Below, piece after piece: positions 9,006 to 18,268 of a DNA stretch of 64,000 bases. Below the pieces are notes generated by a model. The model was given only the letters and a program-made list of their open reading frames with translations, was not told the origin of the DNA and did no database searches. Position 1 is the stretch's first letter; each line of letters begins with the position of its first letter. The translations under genes were made by a program, and so were the position numbers. Origin of the DNA: Haliscomenobacter sp. (GTDB lineage: Bacteria > Bacteroidota > Bacteroidia > Chitinophagales > Saprospiraceae); contig JADJHZ010000001.1 in the NCBI GenBank assembly GCA_016707205.1, forward strand, positions 62,001 to 126,000, in the 5' to 3' direction.

Positions 9006-10943
9006 ATGATCACACTTTCGAATATTTTCATCCAATATGGGGACCGGATCCTCCTTAACCGCATTAACCTGGTGATCGGCCCCCAGGATAAAGCCGGCCT
9101 GGTGGGCCGCAACGGGGCAGGCAAATCCACCCTTCTGAAGATTATTGCCGGAGAAATGAGTCCGCATGATGGCAAAGTGGTGCGCCCAACCGGAAGCACC
9201 CTGGGTTTTCTTCACCAGGAAATGGATATTCCTAAAGGCAAGTCGGTTCTGGAAGAAACCATGACCGCCTTTGCCGAATTTCGCGCGATGGAGGAACAAC
9301 TCGAAAAAATGCACGAGGAGTTGGATCATCGCACCGACTACGAAAGCGATTCGTACCACCAATTGCTGGATGATTTTACCTCCTTAAATGACCGCCTGCA
9401 TGCCATGGGCTCAGGGTCGGCGCAAGGAGATGCCGAGCGGGTGCTCAAAGGCCTGGGTTTTAAACAAAAAGACCTCACCCGGCTTACCGATGAGTTTAGC
9501 GGCGGCTGGCAGATGCGGATTGAACTGGCGAAAATGCTGTTGCGACGCCCGGACTACCTGCTGCTCGACGAACCTACCAACCACCTGGATATCGAGTCCA
9601 TTCTGTGGCTTGAAGGTTTTTTGAAAGATTACTCCAAAGCCGTTGTCGTTATTTCTCACGACCGGGAATTTTTAAATAATGTAACCAAAAGAACGGTAGA
9701 GGTCGAATTGGGTAATGTTTTTGATTATAAAGTTGCGTATAAAGAATTCGTAGCCTATCGGCAGGACCGGAGAGAAAAACAAAAAGCGGCTTTCGACAAC
9801 CAACAACGCGTCATCGCGGATCGGGAACGAACGATCAACCGGTTCATGGCCAAGGCGACCAAAACGAAAATGGCTCAGTCCATGCAAAAACAGCTCGATA
9901 AGCTGGATCGCATAGAGCTCGAAGACGAAGACCTTTTGGTCATGAACCTCCGTTTTCCTCCGGCGCCAAGGTCTGGGCACGTAGTGGCGGATGCCAAACG
10001 CCTTCAAAAGCGCTATGGGGATTTGCTGGTCCTCGACGGGGTGGACTTTCATATTGAACGCGGCGAACGCGTGGCTTTTGTCGGGCAGAATGGCCAGGGA
10101 AAGTCAACGCTAGCCAAAATGATCGTCAATGAAGTTCCCTCTTCCGGTGGTACGCTTCAGCTTGGACACAACGTTCAGATTGGCTATTACGCCCAAAACC
10201 AGTCAGAGGCCCTGAAATCGGGCAACACCGTTCTGGAGACCGCAGAAAACGAATCTCCGGCTGAAATGCGCCCCAAAGTGCGGGCTATTCTCGGGGCTTT
10301 TATGTTCAGCGGAGAGGATGTGGAAAAGAAGGTGTCCGTACTCTCTGGCGGCGAACGGGCCCGCCTGGCCTTGGCCTGCTTATTGCTCAAACCGTTCAAC
10401 CTTCTGGTGCTGGATGAGCCTACCAACCACCTGGATATGCTTTCCAAAGACGTGCTGAAAAAAGCCCTGATGGAATACGATGGCACCCTGCTGGTGGTCT
10501 CCCACGACCGGGATTTTCTCGGCGATCTAACCACCCGGACGATCGAGTTCAAGGACCGGAAATTGTACGAGTTCCTTGGCGATGTAAACTATTTTCTGGA
10601 TAAACGCGCGCTGGACAATATGCGGCAGGTGGAACTGCAAAAGCCCGCAGCCGTTATGTCTGCTCCTGCGGGAAATGGACAACCTGCGACGGAAAAAAAG
10701 AAGCCTGCGCTAAGCTTTGAGGACCGCAAGCGCCTTCAGCGTGCCGTTCAGAATGCGGAGAAGAAAATTGAGAAATTGGAAGAAGAAATGGCGAAATTTG
10801 AAGTAGATATGGCAGATACTGCGTTCTTTAGCCGCCCCGGCGCCCAAAACGCGATGCAGCAGTATCAGGAAAAAAAACAAGAACTCGAACGCGCTATGCT
10901 TCAATGGGAGCAAGCCCAAGCTGAATTGGAAGAAGCTGAATAA
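9006..10943 (+). CDS. ABC-F family ATPase (Uup/EttA-like)
   Basis: A 645-residue soluble protein with two ABC cassettes and no membrane segment. Cassette 1 has Walker A GRNGAGKST (about 34-42), signature FSGGWQMR and Walker B LLLDEPTNHLD. Cassette 2 has GQNGQGKST, LSGGERAR and LVLDEPTNHLD. Between them is the charged P-site linker rich in Lys/Arg (KAAFDNQQRVIADRERTI). The C-terminal ~90 residues form a coiled coil (KKIEKLEEEMAKFE) as in Uup. ABC-F proteins act on the ribosome or in DNA repair; which one applies here is not decidable. The ATG at 9006 is used because it begins the first cassette strand. A -7-like TATCTTTG is at 8930-8937. Confidence 0.93.
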   Translation: MITLSNIFIQYGDRILLNRINLVIGPQDKAGLVGRNGAGKSTLLKIIAGEMSPHDGKVVRPTGSTLGFLHQEMDIPKGKSVLEETMTAFAEFRAMEEQLEKMHEELDHRTDYESDSYHQLLDDFTSLNDRLHAMGSGSAQGDAERVLKGLGFKQKDLTRLTDEFSGGWQMRIELAKMLLRRPDYLLLDEPTNHLDIESILWLEGFLKDYSKAVVVISHDREFLNNVTKRTVEVELGNVFDYKVAYKEFVAYRQDRREKQKAAFDNQQRVIADRERTINRFMAKATKTKMAQSMQKQLDKLDRIELEDEDLLVMNLRFPPAPRSGHVVADAKRLQKRYGDLLVLDGVDFHIERGERVAFVGQNGQGKSTLAKMIVNEVPSSGGTLQLGHNVQIGYYAQNQSEALKSGNTVLETAENESPAEMRPKVRAILGAFMFSGEDVEKKVSVLSGGERARLALACLLLKPFNLLVLDEPTNHLDMLSKDVLKKALMEYDGTLLVVSHDRDFLGDLTTRTIEFKDRKLYEFLGDVNYFLDKRALDNMRQVELQKPAAVMSAPAGNGQPATEKKKPALSFEDRKRLQRAVQNAEKKIEKLEEEMAKFEVDMADTAFFSRPGAQNAMQQYQEKKQELERAMLQWEQAQAELEEAE

Positions 10944-10953
10944 CCAAATACGC

Positions 10954-11106
10954 ATGGAATCATTTCCCCTTTTCTTGCAAGTTGATACGACCAGTGTTGG
11001 ATACAAAGTGGGAGTTCAGATCGGAAGCTGGCTCCCTTTCCTGGTCATTGCCATTGTTGCCCTGCTGATTATCGTCAAAGGGTATCGGCATAAAGGAGAG
11101 GATTGA
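10954..11106 (+). CDS. Small single-pass membrane protein
   Basis: A 50-residue ORF starting 10 bp after the ABC-F stop: ATG at 10954, TGA at 11104-11106. The N-terminal half is polar (MESFPLFLQVDTTSVGYKVG). Residues ~25-40 form one strongly hydrophobic helix (LPFLVIAIVALLIIV), followed by a basic tail KGYRHKGED. The topology would be N-out, C-in. The close spacing suggests co-transcription with the ABC-F gene. I do not recognise it. Confidence 0.55.
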   Translation: MESFPLFLQVDTTSVGYKVGVQIGSWLPFLVIAIVALLIIVKGYRHKGED

Positions 11107-11160
11107 CGCGATGTACGAAGTAGGATTTACGAAGTACGATTTACGAAGTAGGATTTTTGA
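11107..11160. repeat. ATTTACGAAGTA short tandem repeat at a convergent junction
   Basis: Three copies of TACGAAGTA separated by GGATT/CGATT-type linkers lie between two convergent transcription units. The same TACGATTTACGAAGTA word builds the larger array at 45961-46378. Confidence 0.7.
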
Positions 11161-11175
11161 GGGTAGGTGGTAGGG

Positions 11176-11889
11176 TTATTTGTTTGTTTTTTCGAATTCG
11201 GATTTCACCACATCTGGATCTATATCGAGGAGTTCTTTAAAAGCCAGCGGCTGGATGCGGGAGGGATCGAAGCGGAATATCCAAAAATTATTCCCATCCG
11301 GGATATTTTTGACTACGGCGAGGCTGTACTCGTAGTATTTGCTTTGCCAGTATTCGAAATTTACATTGGCCTGCAACTGGATGCGGAGCAAATTGGGAAC
11401 GGTTCCTTTGGGCAACCCATAAGTAGGCGGAGCGATAAGTTTCCATCCTCCGTTGTTCGTAATTTGGTCGAGTTGAGATACCAATAAAGCCAGCTCATAA
11501 GGAAGTTCCTGCCCCCGGATCGTCTTCGTGTATTCGCCTTCGAATACCCGGATCATGGTTACTGGTGCGTAGTATTGAGAAATGGGAAATTCCTCCGGGA
11601 TACGCCAAAGATTGGCACTTTCCATCGATTGTTTGAGCGCTGTCCACTGGGCTTCCGGGAGTTGCTGCAGGTGGGTTCCCATTAAAGACGTATACGCTTT
11701 GCCTTCGTACGTGACATGTCCCGTATGATAAAGGCTGAGGACAAAGTCGGGGCACCCTTTTTGGGAACAATATCGCGTGTATTCCAGGACTTTTACTTTT
11801 TCAGCCGCTCCTCCGCCTGCGGAGATCAGCGAGCAGCCTGAGGCGAGAATAAAGAAGGGGAGGACCAAACCGCAGTGAAAGGGCTTCAT
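11176..11889 (-). CDS. Putative lipoprotein, DUF6438-like
   Basis: A 237-residue protein with a signal peptide and lipobox (LASGC, Cys about 19). The domain starting VLEYTRYCSQKGCPDFVLSLY, then GHVTYEGK, fits the pattern of DUF6438: two Cys before a beta-strand pair, in small Bacteroidota lipoproteins. The C-terminal half (about 150-237) has no motif I know. Its function is unknown. It lies downstream of, and codirectional with, the OmpA gene (64 bp apart) and may share its transcript. Confidence 0.75.
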   Translation of the reverse strand: MKPFHCGLVLPFFILASGCSLISAGGGAAEKVKVLEYTRYCSQKGCPDFVLSLYHTGHVTYEGKAYTSLMGTHLQQLPEAQWTALKQSMESANLWRIPEEFPISQYYAPVTMIRVFEGEYTKTIRGQELPYELALLVSQLDQITNNGGWKLIAPPTYGLPKGTVPNLLRIQLQANVNFEYWQSKYYEYSLAVVKNIPDGNNFWIFRFDPSRIQPLAFKELLDIDPDVVKSEFEKTNK

Positions 11890-11953
11890 AAGGGGAGGAT
11901 TTTGGGGTAAGGGGGAAATAGATGCATCGCGTTTTAAGGGAAGACCAAGACAA

Positions 11954-12943
11954 CTAATACCGTTCCATGCTGGCCCGGGTAACTTCTTTGGGTACGAGGA
12001 TGATCTCGGTCCTGCGGTTCAGCGATTGTCCTTCCTTGGAGTTATTAGAGGCAACCGGCGCATAAGAACCTCGTCCTGCAGCCGTAAGCCGTTGAGGGTC
12101 TATCCCTTGGGCGATTAGTTCTTTGCATACCGCTAAGGCACGGGCGGTGCTTAACTCCCAGTTTCGGTCGGTAGAGCCGGTATTGTCGGTATGTCCTTCA
12201 ACGATGATGTCCATGTTCGTCTCTTGGTTTAAGGCTGTGGCTACGGATCGCAGGGTCGCTTTACCGCGGTTGTCCATTTGACTGGATCCCGATTTGAAAA
12301 GCAGATCCTGGCTGACGGTGATATAAATCCGGTCGGACGTCTGCCTAACAGACAAATTTTTGTCCTGGATATTGTCCTGAAGCGAAGTGCTAAGATTGCT
12401 TTGCGCGCGGCTAAGGCTTCGGTCTCTTGCCTCCAATTGAACCTGCAGGTCCAGGATTTCCTGGTTCCTGACATCCAGGGTTTGGGAATATTGGGTTTCC
12501 ATAGATTTGATGCGCTGCTCCCGAAGCGTGAGATCTTGTTGAAGTTGGGCTAGCTTTTGGTACTGATCTTGAACTTCCACCGTCCGGGAGTCTGCCTGAT
12601 TGCGCAAACTTTGCTGCATGTCAGAGGAGGTATTCAGCATTTCCCGGTTCTGGTTCACGATATTGGTGTACCGCTGGAGTAGTTCCTGATAGCTTTGGTT
12701 CAGGCTGATATTGGTGGAGCGCAACTGTTCGACCGTTCGCACGGTTTGAAGGTAATCGGCATTCAGTTCCTGGAATTCGGAGCTTTCTTCCAGGCTAAGC
12801 TGATGGATCGAATCCTGAAAAGCCACTTTCTTTTCCAACGCGTCTTTTTGGTTGACCAAGTCGAGGTGTTGCCTTTGGGGAACGCAACTTCCCAGGCCAA
12901 AAAAGAGCGCTATCGCCCATATTACGAAGCTGAATTTTTTCAT
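11954..12943 (-). CDS. OmpA-family peptidoglycan-binding lipoprotein
   Basis: A 329-residue protein with a lipoprotein signal (GLGSC, Cys 20). A long Gln-rich coiled coil (about 30-200) is followed by an OmpA C-terminal domain (about 210-320) with GHTDNTGSTDRNWELSTARA and RRTEIIL, the residues that bind diaminopimelate in peptidoglycan. It probably tethers the outer membrane to the wall. The N-terminal coiled coil instead of a beta barrel places it with Pal/YiaD-like proteins. Intact. Confidence 0.9.
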   Translation of the reverse strand: MKKFSFVIWAIALFFGLGSCVPQRQHLDLVNQKDALEKKVAFQDSIHQLSLEESSEFQELNADYLQTVRTVEQLRSTNISLNQSYQELLQRYTNIVNQNREMLNTSSDMQQSLRNQADSRTVEVQDQYQKLAQLQQDLTLREQRIKSMETQYSQTLDVRNQEILDLQVQLEARDRSLSRAQSNLSTSLQDNIQDKNLSVRQTSDRIYITVSQDLLFKSGSSQMDNRGKATLRSVATALNQETNMDIIVEGHTDNTGSTDRNWELSTARALAVCKELIAQGIDPQRLTAAGRGSYAPVASNNSKEGQSLNRRTEIILVPKEVTRASMERY

Positions 12944-13148
12944 GGCATTGGTTTTTGAACGACCCCAAAAAGCGGGGAAACCCGTTCGGGACGATCATGG
13001 CGCAGGTCTACGGATTGGGGATTCCCCAATCCACTTCACGTCATGTATTAACAAATATACAGGATTTTATCCAATCCGTTTCCTCGAAGCTTTCCATAGA
13101 TTTGCGGAGAAAAAACAAGGCGTTGTTTACCTTTATGCGCGTCTTTTT

Positions 13149-13180
13149 TCTGGCGTCTTTTTTCTGGCAAAATACCTTTG
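13149..13180 (+). promoter_or_regulatory. Bacteroidota-type promoter for the cohesin-like gene
   Basis: TACCTTTG at 13173-13180 is a perfect -7 element. TCTG at 13149-13152, 20 nt upstream, is one base from TTTG. It lies 33 nt before the ATG at 13214. Confidence 0.5.
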
Positions 13181-13213
13181 CCTTTCCGAACGTTAGGCAA
13201 AAAACTGGTTTTT

Positions 13214-13705
13214 ATGAAAGGAATGATTTTAGGCGTGTTGGCGTTCGTCCTTGCCCAGGTTCCCATGAGCGCTCAGTATGGTGCAATGACCTTAAGCGTT
13301 GGGCAGGGGAGCGGAAAAACAGGGTCTACGGTTTGTGTTAACCTGAACGCCACCGCGCTTCGGAGGATTATTTCCATGCAGTATTCCTTAAAATGGGATA
13401 GCAACGCCCTGGAGTTCGTCCAGGTGCGGAATTTTCGCCTCCCAGGACTTGCCCAGGAAAATTTTGGGCAGACCAAAACCAAAGAAGGAATCCTGACCTT
13501 TGCCTGGATCGACAATTCGCTCAAAGGGGTAGATCTTCCAGATGGAACTCCCCTGTATCAGATCTGTTTCAAAATTAAAGGCAAAGCAGGTTCTGCCGCT
13601 ACAATTTCCCTGTCTCCTAAACCGACTCCTTATGAGGTGATTAATACATTTGAGCAATACATCCAATTGGTGGGGGTGTCGGGGAAGGTGGTGGTTAAAG
13701 GTTAG
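13214..13705 (+). CDS. Secreted cohesin-domain-like protein
   Basis: A 163-residue protein with a signal peptide (MKGMILGVLAFVLAQ, cleaved near MSAQ) and a single beta-sandwich. The pattern GQGSGKTGSTVCVNL, MQYSLKWDSNALEFV, LTFAWIDNS and LYQICFKIKGKAG is that of the cohesin fold, a module that binds dockerins in cellulosomes but is also used as a generic adhesion fold in Bacteroidota. No anchor or sorting domain follows. The stop codon is inside the GGTTAG repeat that fills the 3' junction. The start at 13214 is preferred to upstream in-frame codons because it begins the signal peptide. A dockerin-like tail occurs on the GH13 protein 5 kb away. Confidence 0.75.
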   Translation: MKGMILGVLAFVLAQVPMSAQYGAMTLSVGQGSGKTGSTVCVNLNATALRRIISMQYSLKWDSNALEFVQVRNFRLPGLAQENFGQTKTKEGILTFAWIDNSLKGVDLPDGTPLYQICFKIKGKAGSAATISLSPKPTPYEVINTFEQYIQLVGVSGKVVVKG

Positions 13706-13768
13706 GGATTGGTGGTTAGTGGTTGGTGATTTTTACCAACCACCAACCACTAACCACTAACCACTAAT
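13703..13768. repeat. GGTTAGTGGTTGGTG inverted repeat between convergent genes
   Basis: Heptamer-like GGTTAGT/GGTTGGT copies on the left are mirrored by ACCAACC/ACTAACC copies on the right around ATTTTT. It can form a long hairpin and probably terminates transcription from both sides. Confidence 0.7.
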
Positions 13769-14684
13769 ACGCGATAGTCCCCAAATCGACAACAAACCCG
13801 TTGATTTTAAATTTCTTTTTCAGATTGTTGTTGTAGGTTCTGGCTTGTTCCTCTGATTGGAATGGGCCAAGGAGCATTTTGTAATGCGGCGTTTTACCAT
13901 CGGGGCCGGGTTCTACGCTGACGAGGACATTGTCAAACCACTTGCTTTGCAGTTGGGTGATTTGCTGGAGTAAGTTGTCCGGGCTGTTTAGGGACATGAC
14001 CTGGACGCCAAAGCCCTTATTAGCGGATTGGTGCAGGGCAATTTTAAACAAGCCGAATTTCTGGTCTGGGTTCCTGGCGAGGGGGTATGTTTTTTCATTG
14101 ACCTGAACGGGCGTCGCTTCGGAACCTTTGGCTGCCGAAGTTGGTTTAGCGGGCGGCGTTTCCGCTTTAACTACCTGCGCTTTGGCAGGGGGTTCGGCAA
14201 CGACAGGCGGCGGCGTATTGATATTCGTGGTGGAGACGGTGGGCGCCGCTGGTTTGGTCTCCTTGATATTCGTGTTGGGGACGGTGGGCGCCGCTGGTTT
14301 GGGCTGCGAGGTCTCGTCCACTTTGCCGACTACTTCCAAAACCACATTGGCGGTGCTGGTTTCATTGCTTAGTCCGATCCGCCGGCCGGAGGCGGAAGAA
14401 AGTTCGATAATTCTCCCGGAAATATAGGGTCCCCGATCGTTAACGGTAACGACGACCGACCTTCTGGAGGCTTCGTCGGTGCGGGTTACGCGCAATTGGG
14501 TTCCCATAGGATGGATCTTATGGGCGGCCGTTAGCTGGTTCTTGTCGTAAGGTTTGCCGGAAGCGGTCTTGCTGCCTTGAAAACTGGCCTGGTAAACCGC
14601 TGCAATACCGGTTTCCTGTGCATGCAGAACGGAGGTTGCCGAAATAATGGCAAAAAGGGCTAGAAAAGAAAAGGATTTGTTCAT
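13764..14684 (-). CDS. RlpA-family septal lytic transglycosylase-like protein with SPOR domain
   Basis: A 306-residue secreted protein. A signal peptide (about 1-22) is followed by the double-psi beta-barrel of RlpA (about 25-120), with TAAHKIHPMGTQLRV and VTVNDRGPY. Next is a Pro/Ala/Thr-rich linker with an imperfect internal repeat (KPAAPTVPNTNI / KPAAPTVSTTNI), and then a C-terminal SPOR domain (about 225-306) that binds denuded septal peptidoglycan. RlpA trims such strands in Pseudomonas; whether this copy is catalytic is not shown. A good promoter lies upstream on the minus strand. Confidence 0.9.
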   Translation of the reverse strand: MNKSFSFLALFAIISATSVLHAQETGIAAVYQASFQGSKTASGKPYDKNQLTAAHKIHPMGTQLRVTRTDEASRRSVVVTVNDRGPYISGRIIELSSASGRRIGLSNETSTANVVLEVVGKVDETSQPKPAAPTVPNTNIKETKPAAPTVSTTNINTPPPVVAEPPAKAQVVKAETPPAKPTSAAKGSEATPVQVNEKTYPLARNPDQKFGLFKIALHQSANKGFGVQVMSLNSPDNLLQQITQLQSKWFDNVLVSVEPGPDGKTPHYKMLLGPFQSEEQARTYNNNLKKKFKINGFVVDLGTIAY

Positions 14685-14710
14685 GTGAAACCGTTTTAGA
14701 GATACAACAT

Positions 14711-14741
14711 CAAATATACCAAATTACCTGCGTTAAACAAT
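14711..14741 (-). promoter_or_regulatory. Bacteroidota-type promoter for the RlpA-like gene
   Basis: Read on the minus strand: TTG (with preceding A, 14741-14738), 19-nt spacer, TATATTTG (14718-14711), a perfect TAnnTTTG. It lies 26 nt before the start at 14684. Confidence 0.55.
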
Positions 14742-14849
14742 GTTTTTGCGAAGCAATTGTATGGTAGGCTTTGTTTAACTATTACCTTACTGCCAGGAAT
14801 AATTTGGGATAACTTGGAAAGAAACGAAAATGCAGGATAGCGTAACGCC

Positions 14850-15539
14850 TTAGATGACCGACCTTAATCCATGCAGGAGTCCAAGGGCGATGAGAATCGA
14901 TCCGATGATCTTGTTCATCCACAAACCGACAAACGATAAACGGGCAACAATGATTTGGCTCAGCCGGGCATAGGTAAGCAAGGCGAACAGCTTCCCGAAA
15001 CCAACGCCCAAAAGAAAGGCCAGAATCAGTTGAAGGGCCATGTGCGTAGACAGGGTCAGATGTTGGGCTGTTTTTAAGTAGGCCAGCACCACCACCCAAA
15101 AGGGAATCGCTTGTGGGTTGATTACGGCAATAAAGATTCCATGCAGGAAATCCCCCTGGGCAGTAGATTTTTTATCTTCTTCCTGCGGTTTTTTCAAAAA
15201 GAACATGGCTCCCATCCCAACAAATACCAGCACGGCTAGCATTTTGGCAATCCAGCTTTCTTCGATCCAACGGCTGACCGACAAGCCGAAATGGAGGGCT
15301 ACCAACGACTGAGGGACTTCCACCATAGCGGCGGCAAGGGAGAAGAAAAAAGCGCTTCGAAAACTCCGGCTGATCGCGGTGTCGATTACCGATAAATTGA
15401 TGGGCCCGAATGGCATGGTCCCCAGATAGCCAATGATAAAGACCAAAAAAAAGACCAACAGAGGGGTTGCTTCCAAGGTGTTCGTTTTCTGCCGCAAAGA
15501 TCCGCAGGATTTTCGAAAAATGCCAAGCAAGGATTCCAT
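14850..15539 (-). CDS. LysE-family exporter
   Basis: A 229-residue integral membrane protein with about six hydrophobic helices. The LysE/RhtB hallmark is near the N-terminus (GYLGTMPFGPINLSVIDTAI), and INPQAIPFWVVV lies in the middle. The family exports amino acids and related small molecules; the substrate is unknown. The ATG at 15539 was chosen; an upstream TTG is the only other in-frame option. Monocistronic, with mnmA divergent across a 126-bp gap. Confidence 0.88.
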   Translation of the reverse strand: MESLLGIFRKSCGSLRQKTNTLEATPLLVFFLVFIIGYLGTMPFGPINLSVIDTAISRSFRSAFFFSLAAAMVEVPQSLVALHFGLSVSRWIEESWIAKMLAVLVFVGMGAMFFLKKPQEEDKKSTAQGDFLHGIFIAVINPQAIPFWVVVLAYLKTAQHLTLSTHMALQLILAFLLGVGFGKLFALLTYARLSQIIVARLSFVGLWMNKIIGSILIALGLLHGLRSVI

Positions 15540-15665
15540 TGTTAGCAATAATTTAAACTTGAACGCCTGATTACTTCAAGCCCGGATTGTATAGAGGTGA
15601 ACCGAAACGGTCCGTTTTTTGTATTTTTATGGCCGAAACACCGGCATAACTAAAGGAGACGAATC

Positions 15666-16779
15666 ATGAGCAAGCAGGGAAGGGTCCTGGTAGCAATGAG
15701 CGGAGGAATCGATAGTACCGTCACCGCCATGCTGTTGCATGAGCAGGGGTATCAGGTGATTGGGATAACGATGAAAACCTGGGATTACGCCAACTCGGGA
15801 GGATCTAAAAAGGAAACCGGTTGTTGCAGCCTGGATTCCATCAACGATGCGCGTCAGGTTGCCGTGAATATGGGGTTTCCTCATTTTATCATTGATATCC
15901 GGGATGAGTTCGGGGATTACGTGATCGACAATTTCGTGGAAGAGTACCTGGCGGGCAGAACGCCCAATCCCTGTGTCCTCTGCAATACTCATATAAAGTG
16001 GAACGCCCTCCTTAAAAGAGCGGATGCGCTGGATTGCGAATTCATCGCTACCGGCCATTACGCCCAGATCGCGGAACTTGGCGGGAGGAAATTTATCCGC
16101 CGGCCGGCCGACCGGAATAAGGACCAATCCTACGTGCTCTGGGGGTTGAGCCAGGAAGCGCTGCATCGCAGCCGATTTCCGCTGGGGCATTTAACCAAGC
16201 CCGAGGTCCGGAAAATTGCTTTTGATGCCGGGTATGCTGAGCTGTCCAAGAAAGCGGAGAGCTACGAAATTTGCTTTGTTCCCGATAACGATTACCGGGG
16301 ATTTCTCAAACGCAAAGCGCCGGGGCTGGAGTCTCAGCTGGCCGGAGGCCTTTTGTCAATGCAAAAGGGAGGTGCTGGGTAAACACCAGGGGTATCCTTT
16401 TTATACCATTGGCCAGCGAAAAGGACTTGGAAAGGCTTTTGGCGAACCCATGTATGTGACGGATATCCTTCCCGAAACCAATACCGTCGTTTTGGGCCCT
16501 GTGGAAGAATTGGTGCGCAACGGGATGCAAGCGTATCAAATCAATTTGCAAAAATACGCGTCCATCCCTCCGGGGCTTGAAGTGGCAACCAAGATTCGGT
16601 ATAAGAGCGAACCGGCGTTGAGCTTGATATCCCCGATGGAGAACGGGCGCATTGCCGTAGAGTTTATGGCCAATGTAAGTGGGGTAGCCCCTGGCCAGTC
16701 CGCCGTTTTTTATGAAGAAAACGATCTGGTTGGCGGCGGGATCATTTATAATGGGTTTCTGGATACCAGCCGCCAATGA
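15666..16779 (+). pseudogene. mnmA: tRNA-specific 2-thiouridylase MnmA, frameshifted (probably artefact)
   Basis: MnmA puts sulfur on U34 of tRNA-Lys, -Glu and -Gln. The ATP-pyrophosphatase motif AMSGGIDSTVTAMLL is at residues 12-26, the first catalytic Cys is in PNPCVLCNTHIKW, TGHYAQI follows, and the second Cys is in YEICFVPDNDYRGFL. Frame is lost at the G run 16367-16369. Two more Gs there would restore QKGEVLGKHQGYPFYTIGQRKGLG and give about 371 residues, the family norm. The C-terminal beta-barrel domain runs to the TGA at 16777, which overlaps the next gene's ATG. Because mnmA is highly conserved and both halves are unmutated, a homopolymer sequencing error is much likelier than a dead gene. 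Confidence 0.9.
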
Positions 16780-17513
16780 AAAAGTCCTTGTATTGGGCCT
16801 TGCTGGGATGCGCAACCATTTCCTGTTCGATGCAGGAAACAGACAATTATTCCATCGACTTCGCCCATTCCTACTATCCCTTGCGTCTTGGAGAAATCCG
16901 CCTGTTTGCTTTGGATAGCCTTATTTTTGATCCAGCCGCTTCAGGAACCCGGATCGATAGCAGCAGGACCTATGTTATGGAAATCGTCCGGGACACCCTC
17001 CGGGATCTCTCAGGAAACCCCTATTACCGCATCGAACGATACGAACGCAAGGATTCTGTTGCGCCATGGAAAATAAGCCGGGTGGCGACGGAGCGATTGG
17101 ACGGCCAGCGTCTGGTGCGCACGGAAGACAATCTTCCACTGGTCAAGATCGTCTTCCCTCCTTCCCTTGGCCTTACCTGGAACGCCCTGGTTTTTGTCGG
17201 GGAGAACCGGAAAGTGGAAGTCGCCGGGGAAAGCCTCGAAATGTTTAAGGGCTGGTCGCCTCGTATTGAAGCGTACGATGCCCCGTTTAGCTACGCCGGC
17301 AAGGCGTATGCAACCACGCTTGGAGTAATGGTTGCCGATTTTGACTCCAAAATCGAACTGCGACATATAAAAGAACGCTATGCGAAGGAGATCGGCCTTG
17401 TGTACCGGGAGCTGTATATTTTGGACACGCAGTGTATCGCCGCCTGCCAAAACCAGCCCTGGGAGAAGAAAGCCGAAAAAGGCTTTATCCTCCGGGAATG
17501 GAGATTGAACTGA
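16776..17513 (+). CDS. Putative lipoprotein between mnmA and rimM
   Basis: A 245-residue protein with a short signal and a Cys-containing cleavage region (LLGCATISCSMQ). The mature part is beta-rich (YYPLRLGEIRLFALDS, YRIERYERKDS) with a C-terminal CIAACQNQPWEKK that could hold a disulfide. I do not recognise the family. Its ATG overlaps the mnmA stop (ATGA) and rimM begins 12 bp after its stop, so it is co-expressed with two translation-related genes although the protein itself is probably in the envelope. Confidence 0.75.
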   Translation: MKKSLYWALLGCATISCSMQETDNYSIDFAHSYYPLRLGEIRLFALDSLIFDPAASGTRIDSSRTYVMEIVRDTLRDLSGNPYYRIERYERKDSVAPWKISRVATERLDGQRLVRTEDNLPLVKIVFPPSLGLTWNALVFVGENRKVEVAGESLEMFKGWSPRIEAYDAPFSYAGKAYATTLGVMVADFDSKIELRHIKERYAKEIGLVYRELYILDTQCIAACQNQPWEKKAEKGFILREWRLN

Positions 17514-17525
17514 TCATCTGTGATT

Positions 17526-18050
17526 ATGCAAGACACCGAATTCATCGAAATAGGAAAAACCGGCCGCACCCATGGCACTTCCGGGGCCCTGAAGATCCTG
17601 ATCAACGATCGGTATCTGGAGGACTTCGTGCAGTCCGATTTGGTCTTTCTGGAAATTAAAGGGAAAAAGATTCCTTTTTTTATCGAGGAGATCAGCGAAG
17701 CCAATGCGTTACTGGTCAAGCTGGAAGAAATTGATTCTCCCGAAGATGCCCATGCGCTTTGTGGCAAACCGGCGTACTTGCGCAAAGAAGATCTTCTTCC
17801 GGATAGCGTGCGGGAATCCCCTTCCCTCCAGCAATATGAGCGGTTCGTCGGATTCCTGATCAAGGACGCCCGCCTCGGCCCGCTTGGCCAAATCGAATCC
17901 ATCCTGGAACTCCCTCAGCAATATCTTGCGGCGATAACCTTTCAGGGCAAAGAACGGCTTATTCCTATGCACCCGCAGTTGATCCTCGGCGTGGATCAGG
18001 ATTTGAAGGAAATCCACATGGAACTTCCGGAGGGGATACTGGAAATGTAA
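17526..18050 (+). CDS. rimM: Ribosome maturation factor RimM
   Basis: A 174-residue protein of normal length. The N-terminal RimM barrel starts FIEIGKTGRTHGTSGALKI (about 6-24). The PRC-barrel half has YERFVGFLIKDARLGPLGQIESI and the closing segment LIPMHPQLILGVDQDLKEIHMELPEGI. RimM binds S19 and helps mature the 30S head. ATG 17526 is used; an upstream GTG gives two more residues. Last gene of the mnmA operon. The usual Bacteroidota neighbour rpsP is not adjacent. Confidence 0.94.
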   Translation: MQDTEFIEIGKTGRTHGTSGALKILINDRYLEDFVQSDLVFLEIKGKKIPFFIEEISEANALLVKLEEIDSPEDAHALCGKPAYLRKEDLLPDSVRESPSLQQYERFVGFLIKDARLGPLGQIESILELPQQYLAAITFQGKERLIPMHPQLILGVDQDLKEIHMELPEGILEM

Positions 18051-18268
18051 GCGAAGTTGTCCAAGCCCTGGCAGCTGTCCAAATTTTATTTCCAAAGTGC
18101 CAGGAGACGGCTTGCCTGTTTCGCCCTGGCTTCCAGATTCTCCATTTTCGCCCGATTTGTTCAAATGGACTCTTTCTTTACGTCTCCTGCTGGACCCATC
18201 TTCCTTTTTTCCTTTTTTCCGTTATTTTTAGCATTTGTGAAGTAACTTTAGTTGGGAAAAAGGAAGAT

